Part shown: one piece after another, positions 49,286-57,402 of the stretch
Position numbering within the stretch: position 1 is the first letter of the stretch
Layout: each line of letters opens with the position of its first letter
From: Planctomycetota bacterium
GTDB taxonomy: Bacteria > Planctomycetota > UBA1135
Assembly: GCA_018671175.1 (NCBI GenBank)
Contig: JABHIE010000015.1
Location: 1 to 64,000, forward strand
DNA: 64,000 nucleotides
Direction: 5' to 3'
Made by a program: the position numbers and the translations under genes
The notes under the pieces: model-generated
Database searches by the model: none
Told to the model about the DNA's origin: nothing
What the model saw: only the letters and a program-made list of their open reading frames with translations

Positions 49286-50140
49286 ATGCGCCACAAAACC
49301 CGCATCTGTCTCAGCCACTCAACCATGAACTTCGGCCACGCTTCCAAATTCGCAACTCGCACCGCTCGCGAGTTGACGGGCGAGTTGTACCCAGGGCCTG
49401 TTTTGATGCCGCGCGGTCTACTTCGGGCTCTCGACCCTCTGTTGGCCCTTTTCCTTGGCCCAGCGACCGAGGGGGGTGCTGATTTCGAAGCAGCAATCGA
49501 AGAAATGCTGCGTGGGCGGCCTGATGGCCCCCTGATGCTTGCGACTTGGGCAAGTGTCACCTCTGGGGAAATCCCCCATAAGCTTGTGCGCTCGGCGACC
49601 CAACTCATGCGCTCGGCACCGCCTGAGTCTCCCGCAACCCGGGGCGACTTGCTCGCTTGGCTTCACCCGCGGGCATCTGTCATGGCGCGGTTCGCACTCT
49701 CCCTTGCCGAGCGCGACAACGCAGCTACCCTTGCGCCCGCCGAACGACTCGCCTGCGGCTTTGCCCTCACGCGCATCCTTACTGATTTGCCACGCGCGCT
49801 CACGGCTGGCCGCCTGCTACTCCCGCTCGAAGACCTCGAAAAAGCAGGTCTCACCCGCGAAGAGCTGATGGACGGTATCTACACTCCCGCCGTCCAGGCT
49901 TTCCTAGCTCAAGAATGCGCTTGGGCTCGTCAACTTCTCGAAGACGGCCGCCCAACTTGCGAGCGCGTGGGCGATCGAATGGCGCGCGGGTTGCGGGCCG
50001 CCATTTTGAGGGCCGATCGACTTCTCCGCGGAGTCGAGAAACCATCCCGTGATGTCTTCCGCCACCCGCCGCGAGTCGGCGCCTACCATCGCACTCGCTT
50101 TGCCATCCGCGCATGGTGGCCGCTGCACCCCCTAGCTTGA
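49286..50140 (+). CDS. Squalene/phytoene synthase-family-like protein with degenerate Asp-rich motifs
   Basis: GFALTRILTDLPRALTAGRLLLPLEDLEKAGLTREEL aligns by eye with the LTNILRDVxEDxxxGRxYLPxxDL block of HpnC/HpnD/CrtB; true start may be 49325. Confidence 0.65.
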   Translation: MRHKTRICLSHSTMNFGHASKFATRTARELTGELYPGPVLMPRGLLRALDPLLALFLGPATEGGADFEAAIEEMLRGRPDGPLMLATWASVTSGEIPHKLVRSATQLMRSAPPESPATRGDLLAWLHPRASVMARFALSLAERDNAATLAPAERLACGFALTRILTDLPRALTAGRLLLPLEDLEKAGLTREELMDGIYTPAVQAFLAQECAWARQLLEDGRPTCERVGDRMARGLRAAILRADRLLRGVEKPSRDVFRHPPRVGAYHRTRFAIRAWWPLHPLA

Positions 50141-50195
50141 TTGAGCTTGGTGCAAAAAGAAAGAATCTCCTCCCGCCATATCGTATTCTTCCTTC

Positions 50196-51125
50196 ATGCC
50201 GCCTCTCATCCGCAGTCTCCGCCCGCGCCAATGGCTCAAAAATGCCGTGGTGTTTGCAGGCCTCGTCTTTTCGGGTCAGGCTTTGCAAGAAGCGTCCTTG
50301 GTGGCCGTGGCACTTACTTTTGTGCGTTTTTGCATGATTTCCTCTGCGGTTTACCTGTTCAATGATGTGCTTGACCGCGACCGAGACCGGCATCATCCCC
50401 AGAAAAAAAACAGGCCCATTGCATCGGGTGCTGTTTCTCTACCACTTGCCTTAGCGACCTCAGCGGTGTTGGCAATCCTTGCTCTCGGAGCAGGCGCGTT
50501 TTACCAAGAGCCTGGGCCGGGTGCGCTTGGCGGCCATATCCCGGGGGCAACCGCAGCTATCGGCTTATATTTGCTCTTGCAGATTGGCTATACGCTCAAA
50601 CTCAAGCATGTGGTCTTGTTAGATGTGTTTTGCATTGCGACGGGCTTCCTGCTGCGCGTGCTCGCAGGTGCCTGGGCATTGGGTGTTTTGATTTCACCTT
50701 GGCTCATTGCGTGCACTGTTCAGATTGCACTTTTTCTAGCCTTGTGCAAACGCCGCGCAGAAGTCGCAGCAAGCGACGCAGACAAAATAAAGCAACGCCC
50801 CATCCTGAGTGACTACCCCGAAGAAGTCACCACGATGCTCATCGGGATCATGGCGACCACAACCCTCGTGACTTACACGCTTTACACGCTGCTTCCATGG
50901 CAGGCGATGGGGTCGGCAGGCATCATGGTTGCGCAAGGTGCAGGTGGCAAGCCGGGCATGGTCTGGACCATCCCATTCGTTCTCTACGGCCTGATGCGTT
51001 ACCTCTTTTTGGTCTTCAGGCGTGACCAAGGCCAACGACCCGAGCTCATCGCCACGCTCGATGGCCCGATGATTGCCACTTGCCTTGGTTGGGCAAGCGT
51101 CATCGGCTTGGTGCTCTACAACTAA
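50196..51125 (+). CDS. UbiA-family prenyltransferase (decaprenyl-phosphate phosphoribosyltransferase-like)
   Basis: IRSLRPRQWLKNAVVFAGLVFSGQ; SSAVYLFNDVLDRDRDRHHPQKKNRPIASGAV. Confidence 0.88.
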   Translation: MPPLIRSLRPRQWLKNAVVFAGLVFSGQALQEASLVAVALTFVRFCMISSAVYLFNDVLDRDRDRHHPQKKNRPIASGAVSLPLALATSAVLAILALGAGAFYQEPGPGALGGHIPGATAAIGLYLLLQIGYTLKLKHVVLLDVFCIATGFLLRVLAGAWALGVLISPWLIACTVQIALFLALCKRRAEVAASDADKIKQRPILSDYPEEVTTMLIGIMATTTLVTYTLYTLLPWQAMGSAGIMVAQGAGGKPGMVWTIPFVLYGLMRYLFLVFRRDQGQRPELIATLDGPMIATCLGWASVIGLVLYN

Positions 51126-51652
51126 TTTTTTGACCGCGGAGACCGCTGCGTCAAGACCAAATCAGTGATGCGCCAATCATCTTCGCGCTCAGCACCACTC
51201 GGGATTTGCTTAGACCGTTTGCCTCCTGAGGCCGGCCGCAGCGACAAGGATGTCGTCCGCATGCGTGGCACTAAGCCCTCGGCATTAAACAGGAAATTGA
51301 CAATCTGAGAACGGCGGAATCGCGCGTCTTCTTTTTCGAATTCAATCGTGAAAGTTTTATCGACCCAGCCACTACGCTCTCGCGACTTTGGCTTGGTCGT
51401 GACCGAACCCATGCGTGCGTTATGAGCCTGCTTTTGAAAGTGTGTCAAAAAGCCTTGCTCACCATCAGCAATCGAAAATTTGCTGCGACGGACAACAAGG
51501 TCTTCGACCGATTCGAAAATCTGCTTGTCTTTTTCTTTATGAGTCGAAAGTGCATTTTCCCAGCGCTCATAGTTGCCGACCGCCCAGAAGCGGCCACCCA
51601 AAGCGGCAGCGACAAGAACCATCAAAAGGTAAAGTGTTTGTCGGGTACTCAT
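51122..51652 (-). CDS. Hypothetical membrane protein downstream of PilM/GspL-like gene
   Basis: N-terminal TM, small; overlaps upstream gene by ATGA; position suggests GspM/PilO role. Confidence 0.5.
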   Translation of the reverse strand: MSTRQTLYLLMVLVAAALGGRFWAVGNYERWENALSTHKEKDKQIFESVEDLVVRRSKFSIADGEQGFLTHFQKQAHNARMGSVTTKPKSRERSGWVDKTFTIEFEKEDARFRRSQIVNFLFNAEGLVPRMRTTSLSLRPASGGKRSKQIPSGAEREDDWRITDLVLTQRSPRSKN

Positions 51653-53406
51653 GCGTCAACCTTCCGAGCAAGGGCTGTAGAAACCTGGACTTGGATGACG
51701 CCTGTACGCGCACCCGCAATATCAGCAGCCTCAAGACTGCCCGTTTGGGCTGAGCCCATGGCCCACTCTTTTTGATTCAGCGCGGCAATCAAGTCTTGAA
51801 ACTTTTCCGTCGCGCGGATGTCATCACCAAAGACCGTAACTCCGATTTTTGTTAAGACATGCGCATCTTCGTTGCGGCTGGAATCTTGTGCCGAAAAAGT
51901 CAGACTCTCGAGCATCCAGCGATCGGAATATTCGCCGAGCTGTTCTTCGAGGGTGTTGAGCACCAAACGCCAAGCTTCAAGGCAGGAGTGAGGCATCTCA
52001 AGATCGCCTTCGCCCACCAATGTATTGAATGATTTTTCAGCGACTGAAACGCCACCAGACAATTTAAGGATGCGCGACTCTTCGGCGACAACACTGCCGT
52101 CAAAATTTGTGCGCACAAACCAATTTTTGGGGCTCGAATCATCAAGCGTCTCGTTGAGTTGCTCAATTTTGGCGACTGCGTGCTGAAAAACCGCTTCGCA
52201 ATCGGCTTGTCGCGCACCGGCTTTTTTGACATGAACCGCTAAATCCATGAGCAAGAAGGCGAGTAGGCCAACCAAAGCCAAGGTCAAAGCACCTTCGACA
52301 CGATCAAGGCCTTGAGTGAAGACGAATTCTTCTTGGCGGAACTGCATTTTGCCGACGCCAGAGTCAAGGCTACTTAGAGCGGCGCCCAAAGCAATCGGGC
52401 AAGGAGCCGTACCGTCTGCGGTTGCGTGCCCTAAATCAAGTGGGCCAACTGCAAGCCCCATGCGCGCCTCAAATTGCTCAGCCAAACCAGGGATTTCATC
52501 GCCCAGTAAATAGAAGCCGCTCAACATTCCGGAGAAGGCCGACAAAGCGCGGCGAGCTTCTGTAACCAAACGCTTGCGGAAGGCCTCGAGCGATTCAGGG
52601 GTCGCCAATTCGCAAACGGTCTCAAAGGATTGACCGCTGCCTTGTGGCACCTTGCCAAGGAAGACCGTCGGCTCTGTATCGGCAGAAGACTCATCGGCAT
52701 CTTGATCGCCAGTGTCGGCATCGTCGCCGGTGTCAGCCCCATCATCAACAACAATTTCAAGTGCGCCATCAGGCTCGGCTGCATCTAAATCGCGCCATCC
52801 AAAAGGAAAAACTTGAACGGCTGCTGGACCATCACTGGCCATCACAACGAGTAAGCAGCTGCTTGACCCAATATGCAAATAACCCGTTGGCGCAGCAGAA
52901 TCATCTTGTGGAAGCGACCCAATCGCAGCGACAAAGGCGCCGTGCTCGACTTGCACAAACTGAGCATCAAAACCCGCAGCTTCGGCGATATCGATGGCTT
53001 GCTCAATGGTCGACTTAGGCATGGAAGTCGTCAGCAAGCTTGTCGTGGCGCGGTCGTCTTGAAGCTCGATGTAGTCACAAACGACATCATCAATATCAAT
53101 GTGATACAGCTCGCTCTCAATCTCGAACTTGAGCACCTGCATGATTTTGTCGCGGTCTGAAAATGGGACCGCAATCTCACGCAAAACCGAACCAAGCGCC
53201 GGCGCACAAATTGTAATTTTATCGGCTTTGCCGCCTGTTTCTTTCCAGGCACGCGCAAGGGCGGCCCCGTAAGTTTCAGGGGTTGCAGCCGCTGGGCTCA
53301 GATCACCTGAGCCGCAGGATGAAACGGTAAACTTTTTGCTGCTGCCGTCAAGCAGAGCAAATGCATAACCGTCTGGTTGTAATCGAATTCCGAGGCTCTT
53401 TGCCAT
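51649..53406 (-). CDS. PilM/GspL-like actin-fold secretion/pilus assembly protein
   Basis: DKIMQVLKFEIESELYHIDIDDVVCDYIEL...MPKSTIEQAIDIAEAAGFDAQFVQVEHGAFVAAIG; YLHIGSSSCLLVVM; C-terminal TM plus fimbrial-assembly-like domain; acidic insert DDGADTGDDADTGDQDADESSADTE. Confidence 0.72.
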   Translation of the reverse strand: MAKSLGIRLQPDGYAFALLDGSSKKFTVSSCGSGDLSPAAATPETYGAALARAWKETGGKADKITICAPALGSVLREIAVPFSDRDKIMQVLKFEIESELYHIDIDDVVCDYIELQDDRATTSLLTTSMPKSTIEQAIDIAEAAGFDAQFVQVEHGAFVAAIGSLPQDDSAAPTGYLHIGSSSCLLVVMASDGPAAVQVFPFGWRDLDAAEPDGALEIVVDDGADTGDDADTGDQDADESSADTEPTVFLGKVPQGSGQSFETVCELATPESLEAFRKRLVTEARRALSAFSGMLSGFYLLGDEIPGLAEQFEARMGLAVGPLDLGHATADGTAPCPIALGAALSSLDSGVGKMQFRQEEFVFTQGLDRVEGALTLALVGLLAFLLMDLAVHVKKAGARQADCEAVFQHAVAKIEQLNETLDDSSPKNWFVRTNFDGSVVAEESRILKLSGGVSVAEKSFNTLVGEGDLEMPHSCLEAWRLVLNTLEEQLGEYSDRWMLESLTFSAQDSSRNEDAHVLTKIGVTVFGDDIRATEKFQDLIAALNQKEWAMGSAQTGSLEAADIAGARTGVIQVQVSTALARKVDA

Positions 53407-53420
53407 GGTGTTGCACTAGA

Positions 53421-53783
53421 TTAACGAGCCGGGAGCGCCGCTTCCATTGTCTTAAAGCGAGCGCGCTGCTCAGGTTGCAAAATACGGTTGCGAATTAAGG
53501 TTTCAAAGCGCAAATCAAGGTCTGCCCACTCGGGAGCAATCTGTTGTCGCTGGGTGTCAAGTAAACGATTGCGTTCACCATCGTAGTAGCGCATCAGGAT
53601 ACGCAAATCAGCCACTTGGTCGGTCGATAAATCTGCCGCAAACGACATCGCGGTGACATAGGCCGCCAAATCAATCGGCAAAGGGCCCTCAGGCGCAGGC
53701 GCTAGACGACGCTCAAGCAGCATGCCCGCGAAAAGGCCAGCTATGAAAGTCACCGCGGCCAAGAAGAATATCTTTTGCTTCAT
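53421..53783 (-). CDS. CpxP/Spy-like membrane-anchored protein
   Basis: N-terminal TM; LSTDQVADLRILMRYYDGERNRLLDTQRQ...RNRILQPEQRARFKTM resembles heavy-metal-sensor/CpxP-like helical domains. Confidence 0.55.
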   Translation of the reverse strand: MKQKIFFLAAVTFIAGLFAGMLLERRLAPAPEGPLPIDLAAYVTAMSFAADLSTDQVADLRILMRYYDGERNRLLDTQRQQIAPEWADLDLRFETLIRNRILQPEQRARFKTMEAALPAR

Positions 53784-54241
53784 CGACCGCTCGGCACGGG
53801 GCGCTCAGGCGCCAAAGGCATCAATTCGACCGGCCGTTGCAATATCTCTTGGACGGCCTCTTCAATTTCTCGGGGCGTGCTCGCCTCAACCGTTCCGGCC
53901 AATGGCATCACTGTGCGCTCGGCGATTAAAAGCCCACCTAAACCAATCATCAATGCAGCCGCAAGCCGGCCCCACCAACGCAAGGCCGTCGAAGTGCTAT
54001 GAATTTCATCCGCAAGCCCCTCTTCAAAACGCCACGCCATGCGCTCAAGCACCTCTTCTGTAGGCTCGTCTGGCTGCAACAAACTCAGATCTAACCGCAG
54101 CTCACGCCAACTTTGCACGGCCGCGCGGCAAGGAGCGCAATCAAGCAAATGCGCGCGGACTTCTTTGGCGTCAAGCTCAGAAGCCTCGTCATCAAACCAG
54201 GCCATCAAACGCGGAAGCCATTTTTTGCAGGGGTCGTTCAT
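53780..54241 (-). CDS. Anti-sigma factor with zinc-finger (ZAS) motif
   Basis: VRAHLLDCAPCRAAVQSWRELR (HxxxCxxC) and a central TM; ATGA overlap with sigma factor. Confidence 0.85.
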   Translation of the reverse strand: MNDPCKKWLPRLMAWFDDEASELDAKEVRAHLLDCAPCRAAVQSWRELRLDLSLLQPDEPTEEVLERMAWRFEEGLADEIHSTSTALRWWGRLAAALMIGLGGLLIAERTVMPLAGTVEASTPREIEEAVQEILQRPVELMPLAPERPVPSGR

Positions 54242-54894
54242 AATGCCTCTTGAATGGATTTTAGGATTTGAGCCAATTTCACACGACCACGGTGAATCCG
54301 TGATTCAACGGTGCCCTGCGCGACATCGAGGACGCGCGCAATATCGCGATAGGTCATGCCCTCTAACTCGCGTAAAACGAGTGCTTCGCGAAACTTGGGT
54401 GAAAGTTGATTCATGGCGGCTCGTACAAGAATGGAGCGTTCGTGGACTTCGGCCATCTCGGCACTCTGGGCATCTCGACGCTCGTCTTCGAAATCAGGGC
54501 CGCTTGGAGAAGCGCTGCCGTCGCCATCGTCAGGGCGACCACTTGCCAAAAGCGAAAAACTCACGGGCCGCGTTTGCCGAACGGTCTTGCGGCGATGGTC
54601 GCGCAAAGTATTAATCGCCACCCGGTAAAGCCAAGTCGAAAGTGCGGCCTCACCGCGAAAAGTGCCAATGCGCCGCTGAACCTTTAAAAAAACCTCTTGC
54701 ACGCCATCTTCGGCCTCTTGGCGATCAAGCCCCAATCGCAGAGCCAAACCGTAAATCTTGCCCGAATACTCGCGAAATAAATCGTCAAGCCTCTGTGCAC
54801 CTGCCCGATTCGCGCGGGCACCAGCACCAGACGCAGCACCACAATCGGAGCGGTCGTCAGGGTTAGGTTGCATTTTTGCCAAGGGTTGAGCCAC
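54238..54894 (-). CDS. RNA polymerase sigma factor, ECF family
   Basis: YGLALRLGLDRQEAEDGVQEVFLKVQRRIGTFRGEAALSTWLYRVAINTLRDHRRK; LSPKFREALVLRELEGMTYRDIARVLDVAQGTVESRIHRGRVKLAQ. Confidence 0.95.
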   Translation of the reverse strand: MAQPLAKMQPNPDDRSDCGAASGAGARANRAGAQRLDDLFREYSGKIYGLALRLGLDRQEAEDGVQEVFLKVQRRIGTFRGEAALSTWLYRVAINTLRDHRRKTVRQTRPVSFSLLASGRPDDGDGSASPSGPDFEDERRDAQSAEMAEVHERSILVRAAMNQLSPKFREALVLRELEGMTYRDIARVLDVAQGTVESRIHRGRVKLAQILKSIQEAL

Positions 54895-54950
54895 AGGTTA
54901 TTGACGGCAGGAAGCGTAGAGAACTTCCGGCACACCCCAGTTTTACGCCG

Positions 54951-56195
54951 CTAATGCTCAAGATGCGGAAGAATATGCCCCATTTTGTCGCGCTTAGTGC
55001 GCAAATAGGTGCAATTGTGCTCGCCAGCCTCGACCTGCAATGAAACCTGCTCGGTAATTTCGAGCCCATAACCTGCTAGCCCAGTGAGCTTTTTAGGGTT
55101 ATTCGTCAGCAAGCGCATGCGGCGCACACCCAAATCGCTCAAAATCTGAGCGCCAGTGCCGTAATTCCGCATGTCAGCGGGGTAGCCAAGTTTTTCGTTG
55201 GCCTCAACGGTGTCAAAGCCTTGGTCTTGCAGCTGATAGGCTCGCAATTTAGCCTCAAGCCCAATGCCACGCCCCTCTTGGCGGATGTAAAGCAACACCC
55301 CTTTGCCATCGCTCGCAATTTGCTGCATTGCCGCGTCAAGTTGCTGACCACAATCGCAACGGGCAGAGCCCAAAACATCGCCCGTCAAGCACTCAGAATG
55401 CACCCGCACGGTGACTGATTCTTCGAGCTTTTCAAACGGCACATTGTCGCCGTCTGGCGCATCAGACCAACCAAAAGTCAGCGCGACATGCTCTTTATCG
55501 TCATTAAGAGCCGTATAAAGATGTGCCGTAAAATCACCATAACGAGTCGGCATACGGACGCCCTGAACCCGGCGGTCAATCAACCGCTCGCGGCGGCGGC
55601 GGTACTCAATAAGAGCCTCAACCGTGACAATAGGCATATCGTATTTTTTGGCGAAAACCTCTAGTTCAGGCATGCGCGCCATGGTGCCGTCGTCATTCAT
55701 GATTTCGCAGATGACGCCACCCGCGCGGAGACCAGCAAGTCGAGCCAAGTCAACCGAGCCCTCAGTCTGCCCAGGGCGCACCAAAACGCCACCCTTTCGC
55801 GCCCGCAGAGGGAACATATGCCCAGGACGCGCTAAATCTTCTGGAACCGCATCAGGCTTGAGTGCCGTCAAGATGGTGTGCGAGCGATCAGCGGCAGAGA
55901 TGCCTGTCGTCACACCCTGACGCGCCTCAATCGATTCAAGGAAAGCCGTGCCCATACTTGATGTGTTGTCTGCGACCTGGGCGCGCAAGCCCAACTGATC
56001 ACAAATCGCACCATCAAGAGCAAGGCAAATCAGACCACCCGCTTCTTTTCGCATGAAGTTGATGATTTCAGGTGTGCACTTTTCAGCAGCAATCACCAAA
56101 TCGCCTTCATTTTCGCGTTTGGGGTCGTCAACAAGGATGACCATACGCCCCTCGGCAATGGCTTGAACGGACTCGTCGATTGTGGCGAAGTTCAT
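54951..56195 (-). CDS. ribBA: Bifunctional 3,4-dihydroxy-2-butanone-4-phosphate synthase / GTP cyclohydrolase II
   Basis: [80 protein letters not shown]. Confidence 0.96.
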   Translation of the reverse strand: MNFATIDESVQAIAEGRMVILVDDPKRENEGDLVIAAEKCTPEIINFMRKEAGGLICLALDGAICDQLGLRAQVADNTSSMGTAFLESIEARQGVTTGISAADRSHTILTALKPDAVPEDLARPGHMFPLRARKGGVLVRPGQTEGSVDLARLAGLRAGGVICEIMNDDGTMARMPELEVFAKKYDMPIVTVEALIEYRRRRERLIDRRVQGVRMPTRYGDFTAHLYTALNDDKEHVALTFGWSDAPDGDNVPFEKLEESVTVRVHSECLTGDVLGSARCDCGQQLDAAMQQIASDGKGVLLYIRQEGRGIGLEAKLRAYQLQDQGFDTVEANEKLGYPADMRNYGTGAQILSDLGVRRMRLLTNNPKKLTGLAGYGLEITEQVSLQVEAGEHNCTYLRTKRDKMGHILPHLEH

Positions 56196-56320
56196 GAACT
56201 ATGTATTTTAACTGTATTTTGTCAGCATCTGACGGATGCGTAAGTCGTTGCCTCGGCAACACTTACAATTTTGTCCGCCTAGGATTTAGGATTTAAGCCT
56301 CAACGCCCGATAAACAAGAT

Positions 56321-57367
56321 GTGAAAACCGCCCAACTAGCCGCTTGGGGAGCAACCATCGCTGTGGTTGCTTCTGTCCTCCTTTCCGCTCTGCCACTCGC
56401 CGACATCGCAACTACCCGCATTAAAACGCAGGGGAAAGAGCTGCGAGGTTTGCAAGCCGAGATTGAATCTCTCCGCGCAGGCCAGGGGGAACTCTGGCAG
56501 GAGACTTATGGAATCGATCAGCGAGTTTTAGAAACCGACGACAAAGTCGATGTGACTTCAACCCGTCTCGCAGACTTAAAAAGCGAGTTAGTCGCTCGTG
56601 AAGCTGCTCGAACCGCTGCACAAGAAGCTTCGGCAAAAGCACATTCTCCTGCAGCCCGTCGCTCGGCATTGGTCCGCGACATTCTGAGCCCTGTTTTCCA
56701 ACTCTCCGGCGAAGGAGCTGTTGGCAGTGGCGTGTTGGTTTACAAAGGCAAGGACGAAAAGGGCTCTTATTACCTCGCTTTGAGCTGCTACCATGTGATT
56801 CGAGACATTTTGGGTTCGCGAAGCGGCGCGACCTTGCGAGATGATGTAGAAGTGCGCTTTGATGCCGTTGATGGCAAAGCGACCTACGCCACCGCACACA
56901 TGATTGAAGAGGATCTCAAAACAGATCTGGCCCTGCTCAGAATTGATACACATCTCGACCTAGGCCAACCAGCCCGCCTTGCGCCATCAAGTCGCATGAG
57001 CGATATTGAAGTTTTCTCGGATATCTACACTGTAGGCTGCCCACTCGGGACTGCCGCGCAAGCCACACGCGGCGAAATTAGCCGCACCTCGTGGGATGTC
57101 GATGGCGTCGACCACTGGATGCTGTCCAGCCCAGCCTATTTCGGCAACTCTGGCGGCGGTATTTTCTTGGCCGAGACCCACGAACTGATTGGTGTATTCA
57201 CCAAAATCTACACGCATGGTTCTTCACGCCCACAGGTCATCACCCATATGGGGTTGTCTGTGCCGCTTGACACCGTACTGGATTGGCTCTTGTCGAAAGG
57301 CTATGACTTCACCTCAAAGCAAGTGAAGCAAATTGGCTGGATTGCTGAAGCTAGCCATCAGGAATAG
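56321..57367 (+). CDS. Membrane-anchored trypsin-like serine protease
   Basis: GTG start; N-terminal TM; catalytic-like ALSCYHVI (His), LKTDLALLRI (Asp), YFGNSGGGIFLAETHELIGV (Ser). Confidence 0.8.
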   Translation: MKTAQLAAWGATIAVVASVLLSALPLADIATTRIKTQGKELRGLQAEIESLRAGQGELWQETYGIDQRVLETDDKVDVTSTRLADLKSELVAREAARTAAQEASAKAHSPAARRSALVRDILSPVFQLSGEGAVGSGVLVYKGKDEKGSYYLALSCYHVIRDILGSRSGATLRDDVEVRFDAVDGKATYATAHMIEEDLKTDLALLRIDTHLDLGQPARLAPSSRMSDIEVFSDIYTVGCPLGTAAQATRGEISRTSWDVDGVDHWMLSSPAYFGNSGGGIFLAETHELIGVFTKIYTHGSSRPQVITHMGLSVPLDTVLDWLLSKGYDFTSKQVKQIGWIAEASHQE

Positions 57368-57402
57368 CAAGGCGTCCCTACAAAATTGTAGACTGAGCGG
57401 CG

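Noticed and set aside
56196-56320. FMN riboswitch upstream of ribBA
   Set aside because: Hairpins present, but I do not see the conserved FMN-aptamer sequence blocks.
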